Source: 66-474 sp050737995 (GTDB taxonomy: Bacteria > Pseudomonadota > Gammaproteobacteria > Xanthomonadales > Rhodanobacteraceae). Taken from it: a stretch of 64,000 bases of DNA. A model generated the notes under the pieces. The model was not told the DNA's origin and ran no database searches. It saw only the letters and a program-made list of their open reading frames with translations. A program made the position numbers and the translations under genes. The stretch covers positions 20,793 to 84,792 of the forward strand of contig JBOHYR010000139.1 in assembly GCA_050737995.1 (NCBI GenBank), given 5' to 3'. Of the stretch, positions 41,023 through 50,766 are shown one piece after another (the first letter of the stretch is position 1; every line of letters starts with the position of its first letter).

Positions 41023-41817
41023 ATGCGGGTGTTGCTCAGCAATGACGATGGCGTGGACGCGCCCGGTATCCGCGTGCTCGCCGACCGCCTCGCCGAAATC
41101 GGAGACGTGACTGTCGTCGCGCCCGATCGCGACCGATCAGGCGCCAGCAACTCACTGACCCTCGACCAGCCGGTACGGATCACGCATCTCGACGATGGCC
41201 GGTATCGCGTGGTCGGGACGCCTACCGATTGCGTGCACCTCGCGCTCAGCGGATTGCTCGAGGATGAACCCGACATCGTAGTGTCTGGCATCAACAATTC
41301 CGCCAATCTCGGCGATGACGTGATCTATTCGGGTACCGTATCGGCCGCTATGGAAGGGCGATTCCTCGGATTGCCGGCGATTGCGGTGTCCCTGGCGGGT
41401 CAGGGCGAACATCACGATGGCAACGGCCACCATTTCGATTCGGCCGCGCGCGCGGTGCTGCTGTTGACGCGGCGCCTGCTGGTCGATCCGTTGCCCGCCG
41501 ACACCATCCTCAACGTCAACGTACCGGATTGTCCGTGGCCCGAGATCCATGGTTTCGAGGTGACTCGTCTCGGCCGCCGCCATCGTTCGGCACCCTGCGT
41601 ACCGCAGCGCGATCCACGCGGACGCACGGTGTGGTGGATCGGGCCCGCGGGCGAAGCCGACGACGCCGGGCCCGGCACCGATTTCGACGCGATACGCCGC
41701 GGATTCGTGTCGGTGACACCGATCCACGTCGACCTGACGCGCTTCCAGGCGCTCGAAAAAGTGTCGAGCTGGATCGGAGGATTGACCGCGCAGATGCAGG
41801 GGGAATGCGCCGCATGA
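41023..41817 (+). CDS. surE: 5'/3'-nucleotidase SurE
   Basis: SurE is a metal-dependent survival-protein nucleotidase that dephosphorylates nucleoside monophosphates. The 264-residue product starts with MRVLLSNDDGVDAPGI, holding the Asp-Asp metal ligands, then APDRDRSGASNSLTL and GTPTDCVHLAL, and the metal-binding Asn in VSGINNSANLGDDV. It overlaps pcm by ATGA. This surE-pcm-yqaA-nlpD order is typical for gammaproteobacteria. Confidence 0.97.
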   Translation: MRVLLSNDDGVDAPGIRVLADRLAEIGDVTVVAPDRDRSGASNSLTLDQPVRITHLDDGRYRVVGTPTDCVHLALSGLLEDEPDIVVSGINNSANLGDDVIYSGTVSAAMEGRFLGLPAIAVSLAGQGEHHDGNGHHFDSAARAVLLLTRRLLVDPLPADTILNVNVPDCPWPEIHGFEVTRLGRRHRSAPCVPQRDPRGRTVWWIGPAGEADDAGPGTDFDAIRRGFVSVTPIHVDLTRFQALEKVSSWIGGLTAQMQGECAA

Positions 41818-42494
41818 GCACCTTGTTCGGAGCCGCCGCCGCGTCCGCGCGCGGCCACGGCATGACCTCGCAGCGCGCACGCGACCGGCTGGTCGCGACG
41901 CTCCGCGCCGAAGGCATCGTCGAACCACGCGTACTCGATGTGATCCGTACCACGCCGCGACACCTTTTCATCGACGAAGCGCTGGCGTCGCGTGCCTACG
42001 AGAACACCGCACTCCCGATTGGCCTCGGCCAGACCATCTCGCAGCCTTGGGTCGTGGCGCGCATGACCGAATTGCTGATCGAACACGGCGTGCCGGAACG
42101 CGTGCTGGAAGTCGGCACCGGTTCCGGTTATCAGGCGGCCGTGTTGTCGGAACTGGTGGGATCCGTGTACACGGTGGAGCGCATCGAGGAATTGTTGCGC
42201 AAGACACGGCGGCTGTTCCGCACCATGAAGATCGAAAACATCCGCACACGCCACGACGACGGCAACATCGGTTGGCCTGCCGAGGCGCCGTTCGATGCGA
42301 TCGTGCTGACCGCCGCCGGCGAATCGGTGCCGCGTGCGCTGTGCGAGCAACTTGTGGACGGCGGCGTGCTGGTTGCCCCGCTCGGGCCGTCCGGCTCGCA
42401 ACGCCTGACGCGCTTCCGCCGCGACGGCGGCGCATGGCCACGCGAGGAGTTCGAAGCGGTGAGCTTCGTGCCTCTGCTGGGCGGTTTGGGTTGA
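41814..42494 (+). CDS. pcm: Protein-L-isoaspartate O-methyltransferase
   Basis: Pcm methylates isoaspartyl residues to start repair of aged proteins. The 226-residue product has RDRLVATLRAEGI at the start, the substrate loop RHLFIDEALASRAYENTALP, LGQTISQPWVVARM, and the SAM loop LEVGTGSGYQAAVL. The frame is open further upstream inside surE, but ATG 41814 overlaps the surE stop as ATGA and matches the family; ATG 41805 is an alternative. Confidence 0.95.
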   Translation: MSTLFGAAAASARGHGMTSQRARDRLVATLRAEGIVEPRVLDVIRTTPRHLFIDEALASRAYENTALPIGLGQTISQPWVVARMTELLIEHGVPERVLEVGTGSGYQAAVLSELVGSVYTVERIEELLRKTRRLFRTMKIENIRTRHDDGNIGWPAEAPFDAIVLTAAGESVPRALCEQLVDGGVLVAPLGPSGSQRLTRFRRDGGAWPREEFEAVSFVPLLGGLG

Positions 42495-42534
42495 ATGGCG
42501 CTGCGCCATCGGGCGCCCGCCGGATGAATGCCTG

Positions 42535-43137
42535 ATGCGCCTGTTCCGACCGTTGTACGAAAAAGCCCTGGAATGGGCGGCGAAACCGCGTGCCGACGTC
42601 GGCCTCGCGCTGCTGAGCTTTGTCGAAGCTTTCATTTTCCCCGTAGCGCCGGAAATCATGCTGGCGCCTATGACGCTGGCGCGGCCACGCAAGTGGTGGC
42701 AGTTCGCCTCGATCAGCCTGCTTTTTTCGTTGCTCGGCTCGCTGGTCGGTTACGCGCTGGGACATTACGCGTTCGATGCCGTGAAGCCACTGCTGGCGGA
42801 TCTTGGCTGGTTGCCACACCTCGAGGCGCTGGTACAGAAGTTCGGCGCCGACGCCAAGGCGCATCCATGGGAGGCGTTCTGGCTGTTGGTCGCGGCGGGT
42901 TTCGTGCCCATTCCCATGAAGGTAGCCAGTTGGGCATGCGGCATCGTCGGTGTGCCGCTGCTGCCGTTCCTGGGCGGTATCGCGATCGGCCGCGGCAAAC
43001 GGGTGTTTCTGGTCGCGGGCGCGATCCGGCTCGGCGGCGAGCGCGCCGAGAAGGCCCTGCACAAGCACATCGAAACTGCGGGTTGGGTAGTCGTTGCACT
43101 GGTCGTGGCGCTGCTGTTGTGGTGGTGGTTGCATTGA
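42535..43137 (+). CDS. yqaA: YqaA family membrane protein (DedA/VTT-like)
   Basis: The product is a 200-residue integral membrane protein of the SNARE-associated/VTT (DedA-like) superfamily. The family pattern FVEAFIFPVAPEIMLAPM is followed by FSLLGSLVGYALGHYAFD, then FVPIPMKVASWACGIVG and a last helix VVALVVALLLWWW. DedA relatives help move lipid carriers or lipids across membranes, but this branch has no assigned substrate. It sits between pcm and nlpD as usual. Confidence 0.88.
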   Translation: MRLFRPLYEKALEWAAKPRADVGLALLSFVEAFIFPVAPEIMLAPMTLARPRKWWQFASISLLFSLLGSLVGYALGHYAFDAVKPLLADLGWLPHLEALVQKFGADAKAHPWEAFWLLVAAGFVPIPMKVASWACGIVGVPLLPFLGGIAIGRGKRVFLVAGAIRLGGERAEKALHKHIETAGWVVVALVVALLLWWWLH

Positions 43138-43240
43138 GTGAATGTCGGAGGGTGACACACCCGCTCAGGCGCGAAGGAGGTCGATGCGAAGCATCGGGGA
43201 AATGTTTCGCACGCCGCGTGAACAGCGCATCCCCCTAGAT

Positions 43241-43261
43241 CCCCCTTCCTGCGGAAGGGGG
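43241..43261. repeat. Intergenic hairpin repeat before nlpD
   Basis: CCCCCTTCC (43241-43249) pairs with GGAAGGGGG (43253-43261) around a TGC loop. Sequences of this CCCCCTTCC/GGAAGGGGG kind are dispersed in related genomes. No gene covers it; it sits in the 183-base gap before nlpD. Confidence 0.6.
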
Positions 43262-43320
43262 GGTGGAAATCTGTCTGGCTGTAAAGGTGGCAGCGGTCAT
43301 ATCGGGTATCCTTGCGCGTT

Positions 43321-44367
43321 ATGTACGCATTGAATATCCATTTCCCGAGTCTGCTTCGGACATTGCTCGCCATGGGCGCCGCGGCTGCGCTGCTCGCCGG
43401 TTGCGCGTCGACACCTGCGCCGGTGGTCAATCATTCCTTCGGTCCAGGCGGACAACCGGCATCTACTGCGACTTCACCGGCGCAACCATTGGCGTCCCGC
43501 AGCAGCGGGACACAAACGTTCGGTCTCGGTCATGCCAACGGTACGATCAGCGGGGCCGGCTACACGGTAGCGCCGGGCGACACGCTATACAGCATCGCGT
43601 TCGCGCATGGTCTCGATTTCCGTACGCTGGCGGCGCAAAACAATATCCCGCCGCCGTATGTGATCCATCCGGGTCAGGTGCTGACGTTGAAACGCGCGCG
43701 GGAGGCATCCCCGACGACGACCCCGGTCGCGGGCGCCGCCATGCCCATCGTGCCGGTGCCGAAGTCGCAACCGGTCGCGACCACGCCCAAGCCTGCCGGA
43801 CCCGTATTCGGCCCGGTCACGACGCAAAGCCTCACAGCGAACGGTGTCGCACCCACGGCATCTTCGTCTGCCGCGGCTGCGGCTCCAGTTGCAGCGGCCA
43901 GCGGACCCCCGGCGCCGGTGTCACGGCCGTTCGCACAACCGGTAGTCGCAACAGTACCCATGCCGCCGCCCGGCGCGACCCGCAGCGCCGCAGGCATCAC
44001 ATGGCGGTGGCCGGCCAGCGGCAAGATCGTGGGTGGCTTCCAGTCCGGAAGCGGTGGCGATGGCGCGGGCGTCGACATCGCCGGGAATGTGGGCGATCCG
44101 GTGCGCGCTGCGGCCGGGGGCACGGTGGTGTACAGCGGCAACGGACTGATCGGTTACGGCGAGCTGATCATCATCAAGCACAACGATACGTATCTGTCGG
44201 CCTATGGCCACAACAGCAAACGGCTGGTCAAGGAAGGCCAGCACGTCGATGCCGGACAGGAGATCGCGCTGATGGGCGCGAGCGGCGCACCGCGTGTCGA
44301 ATTGCACTTCGAGATTCGCAAGGACGGCAAGCCGGTCGATCCGCTTGTGTTCCTGCCGCAGCGGTGA
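43321..44367 (+). CDS. nlpD: Murein hydrolase activator NlpD (lipoprotein)
   Basis: NlpD activates the septal amidase AmiC during cell separation. The 348-residue product has a lipoprotein signal with lipobox LLAGC (Cys28), a LysM domain (YTVAPGDTLYSIAFAHGLD), a Pro/Ala linker, and a C-terminal LytM domain (GVDIAGNVGDPVRAAAGGTV, VELHFEIRKDGKPVDPLVF). The zinc-binding HxxxD of true M23 peptidases is absent: the position reads GVDIAG. This fits a non-enzymatic activator. It closes the surE-pcm-yqaA-nlpD group; rpoS, often next, is not here. Confidence 0.94.
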   Translation: MYALNIHFPSLLRTLLAMGAAAALLAGCASTPAPVVNHSFGPGGQPASTATSPAQPLASRSSGTQTFGLGHANGTISGAGYTVAPGDTLYSIAFAHGLDFRTLAAQNNIPPPYVIHPGQVLTLKRAREASPTTTPVAGAAMPIVPVPKSQPVATTPKPAGPVFGPVTTQSLTANGVAPTASSSAAAAAPVAAASGPPAPVSRPFAQPVVATVPMPPPGATRSAAGITWRWPASGKIVGGFQSGSGGDGAGVDIAGNVGDPVRAAAGGTVVYSGNGLIGYGELIIIKHNDTYLSAYGHNSKRLVKEGQHVDAGQEIALMGASGAPRVELHFEIRKDGKPVDPLVFLPQR

Positions 44368-44397
44368 GGCGTCTCGCGCCGGTGCGGATCACCTGCC

Positions 44398-44832
44398 ATG
44401 ATGTTCATGTCCAGAAACGTCCGCACTTCACGCAATTGGCTGGACGCCGACGGCGCCAAGATCTATACCATCTCGATTGACCATGACGCTGTCGACCATG
44501 CGGCATTTCTTGCAAGGATGGTCGAGGTCAAGGCTTCACGTCGTGTGTCTTGGCCGGAAACCGCGCATTTTCCGATATTCCATTGCGGGATCACGTTCCG
44601 CTATCTGATACTCGCGTGGTGGGGAAACGACAATGAGTTGTTTACCTCGGTATCGGCATTGACCGAGTCGGGTTGGGTGGAACGTCCAGAGCGCTATTCC
44701 TTCTGCGTCCATGATCTCGAGGTCTTCTGGGAAGAGCGGAATATTTACATCGACACGATGCTTGGTGGGCATGCCGACATTCACGCTTATCGGAGTGCCA
44801 GACGCCAAGACTGGCTATCACCGTCAATCTGA
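44398..44832 (+). CDS. Hypothetical protein, function unknown
   Basis: This gene encodes about 144 residues (alternative starts at 44401 and 44407). I do not recognise the family. The protein is soluble, without signal peptide or membrane helices, and rich in aromatic residues and His (HFPIFHCGITFRYLILAWWG, CVHDLEVFWEERNIYIDTM). It lies 30 bases after nlpD on the same strand. Its 3' end overlaps the convergent DUF498 gene by nine bases. Base composition is slightly lower in G+C than its neighbours, which may hint at acquired origin. No function can be assigned. Confidence 0.55.
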   Translation: MMFMSRNVRTSRNWLDADGAKIYTISIDHDAVDHAAFLARMVEVKASRRVSWPETAHFPIFHCGITFRYLILAWWGNDNELFTSVSALTESGWVERPERYSFCVHDLEVFWEERNIYIDTMLGGHADIHAYRSARRQDWLSPSI

Positions 44833-45198
44833 CAAAATGAACGCCGCAACCACGTTGCGGCCCTCGCTGGCGAGGATATCCCAGGTGCGGGCGGCGGCGG
44901 CATTGTCCATCACCTCCACGCCGACGCCGTGTTGCAGGAATGCGGCCAGCACGTCCTGTGACGGGAACACCTGACGCGCGCCGGTGCCGAGCAACACCAC
45001 GTCCGGTTTGAGCGCAAGAATCGGGTCTGCATGCTCGGGTGTCATCGCCGCGATATCGGTGAGGGCCCAATCGTCGATGACGCTTCCACGGGTCAGGATC
45101 AGGCTTGCGGTGAAGGGGCGATCGACCACCGTGACCGAGTGCGCGTCGGCCTTGCGCACAAATAGATAGTCACGCGGGCGTTCGAGGTTCAGTTCCAA
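44824..45198 (-). CDS. Mth938-like (DUF498) protein
   Basis: The product of 124 residues matches the small Mth938/DUF498 family: RPFTASLILTRGSVIDDW, LLGTGARQVFPSQDVLAAF, VEVMDNAAAARTWDILASEG and VVAAFIL. A TTG at 45198 (reading M-E-L-N-L-E-R-P) with GGAG nine bases upstream gives the normal family start. The open frame goes on upstream into a dispersed repeat (ATG at 45243, reading MDSGFRRND), which would append repeat-derived residues. In humans a relative assists mitochondrial complex I assembly; the bacterial role is unknown. Confidence 0.78.
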   Translation of the reverse strand: MELNLERPRDYLFVRKADAHSVTVVDRPFTASLILTRGSVIDDWALTDIAAMTPEHADPILALKPDVVLLGTGARQVFPSQDVLAAFLQHGVGVEVMDNAAAARTWDILASEGRNVVAAFILSD

Positions 45199-45217
45199 GA
45201 TGGCTATCTCCAACTCG

Positions 45218-45316
45218 TCATTCCGGCGAAAGCCGGAATCCATTCTCTCGTTGCCTGGCAAGCAGCGTCAAAAGTGGATTCCTGGTTCAGCCTTCGGACT
45301 GCCCCGGAATGGCGAC
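45218..45316. repeat. Dispersed repeat, short relative of the MITE-like element
   Basis: The left part, GTCATTCCGGCGAAAGCCGG, forms a hairpin (ATTCCGGC-GAAA-GCCGGAAT), and the element ends with CCCCGGAATGGCGAC. Internal GGATTCC and GGTTCAGCC pieces recall the elements at 21268 and 62832. It lies between the DUF498 and yhbY genes and overlaps the upstream extension of the DUF498 frame. Confidence 0.7.
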
Positions 45317-45348
45317 AAAAGAGCCGCCGTGAGGCTGCCACTCTTGGC

Positions 45349-45645
45349 TTATCTCGGCAGCGCGATCCTCGGCTGGTCCCGATTGCGCCGGTACAGCACG
45401 GCAATATGGCCGATGGTCTGCACCCGCTCGGCGCCGCTGGATTCAAGAAGTTTCTCCAGTACGCCGGTCCGGTCGGCGCGATCGTCGCCGGTCAGCCTGA
45501 CCTTGATCAGTTCATGACCGTCGAGGGCCTGATCCAATTCATTCAGCACGCCGGGTGTCACGCCCTTGCCGCCCAACATCAGGACCGGTTTCAGCGGATG
45601 GGCGAGGCCGCGCAGGTAGCGGGTCTGGGAGGCGGTGAGGGGCAT
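45349..45645 (-). CDS. yhbY: CRM-domain RNA-binding protein YhbY
   Basis: YhbY binds pre-50S ribosomal particles. The 98-residue product starts MPLTASQTRYLRGLAHPLKP and has the CRM signature MLGGKGVTPGVLNELDQAL with the GxxG loop, then ELIKVRLTG. It is divergent from rlmE (108 bases between starts), the common yhbY-rlmE-ftsH arrangement. Confidence 0.93.
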   Translation of the reverse strand: MPLTASQTRYLRGLAHPLKPVLMLGGKGVTPGVLNELDQALDGHELIKVRLTGDDRADRTGVLEKLLESSGAERVQTIGHIAVLYRRNRDQPRIALPR

Positions 45646-45753
45646 GCGTTCAGCATTCACGCGGGTTCGTGCGGCCTGACAGGGTATCATGGGCTCAAGT
45701 CATCGTTTCCTGCAGACAGGGCGGCCGGTATTGCCGTCCATGGAAAGAGCTCC

Positions 45754-46395
45754 GTGGCGAGATCCAAAAGCAGCGCGCGCTGGTTGAAGGAACATTTCGG
45801 CGACGAATATGTGAAGCGGGCGCAGGCAGAAGGCCTGCGCTCCCGCGCGGCTTTCAAGCTGGATGAGTTGCTGGACCGCGACCGCCTGCTGAAGCCGGGC
45901 ATGGTGGTGGTGGACTTGGGCGCGGCGCCCGGTGGCTGGTCGCAACTGGTGCGCCAGCGGCTGGGCCGGAAAAATGGAGAATGGTCGGGCCGGGTGTTCG
46001 CGCTGGACGTCCTGCCCATGCAGGGCATCGGCGGCGTCGAGTTCCTCGAAGGCGACTTCCGGGAACAGACGGTCTTCGACACCCTCATGGAGAGGCTGGA
46101 AGGCGCCGCGGTCGACCTTGTGCTGTCGGACATGGCGCCCAATATCAGCGGTATAGAAGTGGCGGATCAGGCGCGCGCGATGCATCTGGCGGAACTCGCG
46201 GAAGATTTTGCTTGCAGGAGTTTGAAACCCGGAGGGTCATTGCTGGTGAAATTGTTTCAGGGCCGCGGTTTCGATGAATACGTGCGTGGCTTGCGCGCAG
46301 GCTTCGCGCGGGTGACACTGCGCAAGCCCAAGGCATCGCGCGCTCGCTCGCGCGAGGTTTATGCCTTGGCAACCGGCAGGAAGACGGAAACATGA
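45754..46395 (+). CDS. rlmE: 23S rRNA 2'-O-methyltransferase RlmE
   Basis: RlmE (FtsJ/RrmJ) methylates U2552 in the A loop of 23S rRNA. The 213-residue product uses a GTG start with GGAAAGAG upstream; the frame is open further 5' inside the divergent gene. Family blocks are GDEYVKRAQAEGLRSRAAFKL, the SAM loop VVVDLGAAPGGWSQ, the catalytic LSDMAPNISG, SLLVKLFQG and SREVYALA, giving the K-D-K-E tetrad. The ftsH gene follows 85 bases later. Confidence 0.96.
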   Translation: MARSKSSARWLKEHFGDEYVKRAQAEGLRSRAAFKLDELLDRDRLLKPGMVVVDLGAAPGGWSQLVRQRLGRKNGEWSGRVFALDVLPMQGIGGVEFLEGDFREQTVFDTLMERLEGAAVDLVLSDMAPNISGIEVADQARAMHLAELAEDFACRSLKPGGSLLVKLFQGRGFDEYVRGLRAGFARVTLRKPKASRARSREVYALATGRKTET

Positions 46396-46480
46396 ATTGC
46401 CCTGAAATCCATTCCAAATCAGTTGTTCGTGAGACCTTCGCGCGGGAGTGTGCGGGTTCTCGCGCTGGAGGCGTGTGAGG

Positions 46481-48433
<1,953 letters not shown>

Positions 48434-48455
48434 CGCCCCCTGCAACGATGTGTGC

Positions 48456-48479
48456 AAGGCCGCCTGCGGGCGGCCTTTT
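48456..48479 (+). terminator. Rho-independent terminator after ftsH
   Basis: AAGGCCGCC (48456-48464) pairs with GGCGGCCTT (48469-48477) around TGCG, followed by a short T-run. The hairpin starts 23 bases after the ftsH stop. It separates the housekeeping block from the TPR array downstream. Confidence 0.85.
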
Positions 48480-48678
48480 CATGCCACGCTTCCGGCGATT
48501 TGCTGAGAAACGGGACAACGCGGTCACACTGGAGTAGGTCGGCGTGTCCGCTGCGAATCGGACAGCCGCGTTGCGGCGGCCTGCATCGCCCACCTGACTG
48601 AAATCCCGTACGCGTCGTGCCAGAATGCCGCAGCGGAACGGGCAGGGACGACGCGCTTCCGCATCCCGGCGTACCGAT

Positions 48679-50766
48679 ATGGCCCACAGGGGATTCTGGC
48701 GCGAGTTGAAACGCCGCAACGTGCTGCGCGCGGCGGTGTTGTACGCCGGTGCGGTGTGGGCATTCTCGCAAGGCATTTCGCAACTGACGCCGGCGCTCGG
48801 ATTGCCCGACTGGGCGACGCGCTGGTTCCTGGTTGCCTGCGTGGTCGGTTTCCCGTTCTGGGTCGCGTTCGCGTGGTTCTACGAATTCACGCCGCAAGGC
48901 TTGAAACGCGACGCGGAGGTGACACTGGATGCCTCCAGCCGGCATTCCACCGCACGCAAACTGGATTTCGCGATCATCGGCATCATGGCGGTGGCTATCG
49001 TGCTGCTGGTGTCGGGCTATTTGATCCCGCGCAAGGCCGCCGCGCCCACGGCTGCATCGTCCATTCCCGCCAAATCCATCGCGGTGTTGCCGTTCGAGAA
49101 CCTCTCCAACGACAAGGACAACGACTACTTCGTGGCCGGCATGCAGGATTTGATCCTGACCAAGTTGGCCGACATCGGCGCGATCAAGGTCATCTCCCGC
49201 ACGTCGACGTTGAGCTACGGCAGCCACCCCGAGAACCTGACCACCATCGGGCAACAGTTGGGCGTGGCGACGCTGCTCGAAGGCAGTGTGCAGAAGGCCG
49301 GCAACCAAGTGCTGATCAACGTGCAGTTGATCGATGCCAAGACCGACGCCCACATCTGGGCGCAGAGTTACCAGCGCACGCTGAACAACGTGTTCGGCGT
49401 CGAGGGTGACGTGGCCGGGCAGATCGCCACGGCACTCAATGCCAAGCTCTCGCCCGCTGAAACCCAGCGCCTGGCCGCTGCGCTCAGCAACAACCCCGCC
49501 GCCAACGATCTGTATCTCCGCGCCGAGTACTTCGCCAACCAGGGCGATATCAACTACGCCACGGCAGCGTGGAAGCAGGCGATTCCCTTGTATCAGCAGG
49601 CAATCGCGAAAGTTCCTGGCTTCGCCCTGGCGCGGGCGCGGCTCTCGTTCACTGAAAGCATACTCGCCTGGTTCGCCGGCAGCGGCGAGGATGTCCAGCA
49701 ACTCACCACCGATGCTCGCACCCAGGCCGCACAGGCGCTGGCGCTGGCACCGAATCTGGCCGAAGCGCATCTCGCCATCGGCTACAGCGACTATTACGGT
49801 CTTGGCGACTACGCCGGCGCACTCAAAGCCTTCGCTGCGGCACTTACCGCGAGGCCCAACGACGCCGATGCACTGGCGGCGACGAGCTACGTTCTCAGCC
49901 GCCAGGGCCGGTTCGAGGCCGCCATCGCCGCGCTGCAACAGGCGCTCGCGCTGGATCCGCGCAACAGCAGAACAGCCTTCGAGTTGGGCGTGACGTACAT
50001 GCAGGTGAGCCGCTACGCCGAGGCCGAGGCGACGTTGCAGCACGCCTTGGCACTCGATCCGGACAACCTCAATGCGAAGATCTATTACTCCAACGCCATC
50101 CTGTATGCCAGCGGCGATGTGGCCCGCGCCTGGGCTGCGGCGCAGGGCGCCGAGCCACGGGTGCAATTGCAGCGGGTGAGCCTGCTGACCTACCAGCGCA
50201 AGTACCAGGAGGCGCTCGCTCTGCTTGCGGGCATCCCCGACACGTCGGACAGCTTTTGGGTTTTCACTGGCTCCAAGGCGAAGCAGCAGGCCGACCTGTA
50301 CCGGCTGGCGGGCGATGCGGCACGCGCCAAATCGCTGTACGAGAAAGCCCTGCCACTCGCCCACGCCCAGCTCAAGGCCCAGGCCGGCAGCGACAGCACT
50401 GAAAGCCTGGTCTGGCGCAATGTCGCCGACATCGAACTGGGCCTCGGCCACACATCGGCGGGTCTGGCCGCGATCGCCCAATCGCAGGCGCTGATGACCC
50501 GCACCCACGATCATGAGTACGGCCCGTGGGTGATGGAGTTGAATGCCGGCCTCTACGCCGAGGCCGGCCGCCCCGATCTCGCCGTGCCATTGCTCGCCAA
50601 TGCCCTCGTCAGCCCCGGCCTCGGCGATCAATACTCGCCCGTTCTGCTGTGGCTAGACCCGGCGTGGGACCCGATCCGCCATGATCCGCGCTTCCAGGCG
50701 TTGCTCAAAAAGAACGCCGGATACAAACCTGCCCTCACCGCCGCAACATCGGCAAGCACGCCATGA
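48679..50766 (+). CDS. Membrane TolB-like/TPR protein, array member 1
   Basis: The product has 695 residues, the longest of the array. The N-terminus FWRELKRRNVLRAAVLYAGA and two further hydrophobic segments (WFLVACVVGFPFWVAFAWFY, FAIIGIMAVAIVLLVSGYL) anchor it. A TolB/FlgO-like domain follows (KSIAVLPFENLSNDKDNDYF, LGVATLLEGSVQKAGNQVLI). About residues 270-690 are TPR-like repeats. The N-terminal 120 bases are nearly identical to those of member 2, suggesting recent duplication or gene conversion. Its stop overlaps member 2 by ATGA. The function is unknown. Confidence 0.82.
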   Translation: MAHRGFWRELKRRNVLRAAVLYAGAVWAFSQGISQLTPALGLPDWATRWFLVACVVGFPFWVAFAWFYEFTPQGLKRDAEVTLDASSRHSTARKLDFAIIGIMAVAIVLLVSGYLIPRKAAAPTAASSIPAKSIAVLPFENLSNDKDNDYFVAGMQDLILTKLADIGAIKVISRTSTLSYGSHPENLTTIGQQLGVATLLEGSVQKAGNQVLINVQLIDAKTDAHIWAQSYQRTLNNVFGVEGDVAGQIATALNAKLSPAETQRLAAALSNNPAANDLYLRAEYFANQGDINYATAAWKQAIPLYQQAIAKVPGFALARARLSFTESILAWFAGSGEDVQQLTTDARTQAAQALALAPNLAEAHLAIGYSDYYGLGDYAGALKAFAAALTARPNDADALAATSYVLSRQGRFEAAIAALQQALALDPRNSRTAFELGVTYMQVSRYAEAEATLQHALALDPDNLNAKIYYSNAILYASGDVARAWAAAQGAEPRVQLQRVSLLTYQRKYQEALALLAGIPDTSDSFWVFTGSKAKQQADLYRLAGDAARAKSLYEKALPLAHAQLKAQAGSDSTESLVWRNVADIELGLGHTSAGLAAIAQSQALMTRTHDHEYGPWVMELNAGLYAEAGRPDLAVPLLANALVSPGLGDQYSPVLLWLDPAWDPIRHDPRFQALLKKNAGYKPALTAATSASTP

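Noticed and set aside
43241..43261. Terminator for yqaA
   Set aside because: The hairpin lacks a T-run and belongs to a symmetric repeat type, so it was listed as a repeat instead.
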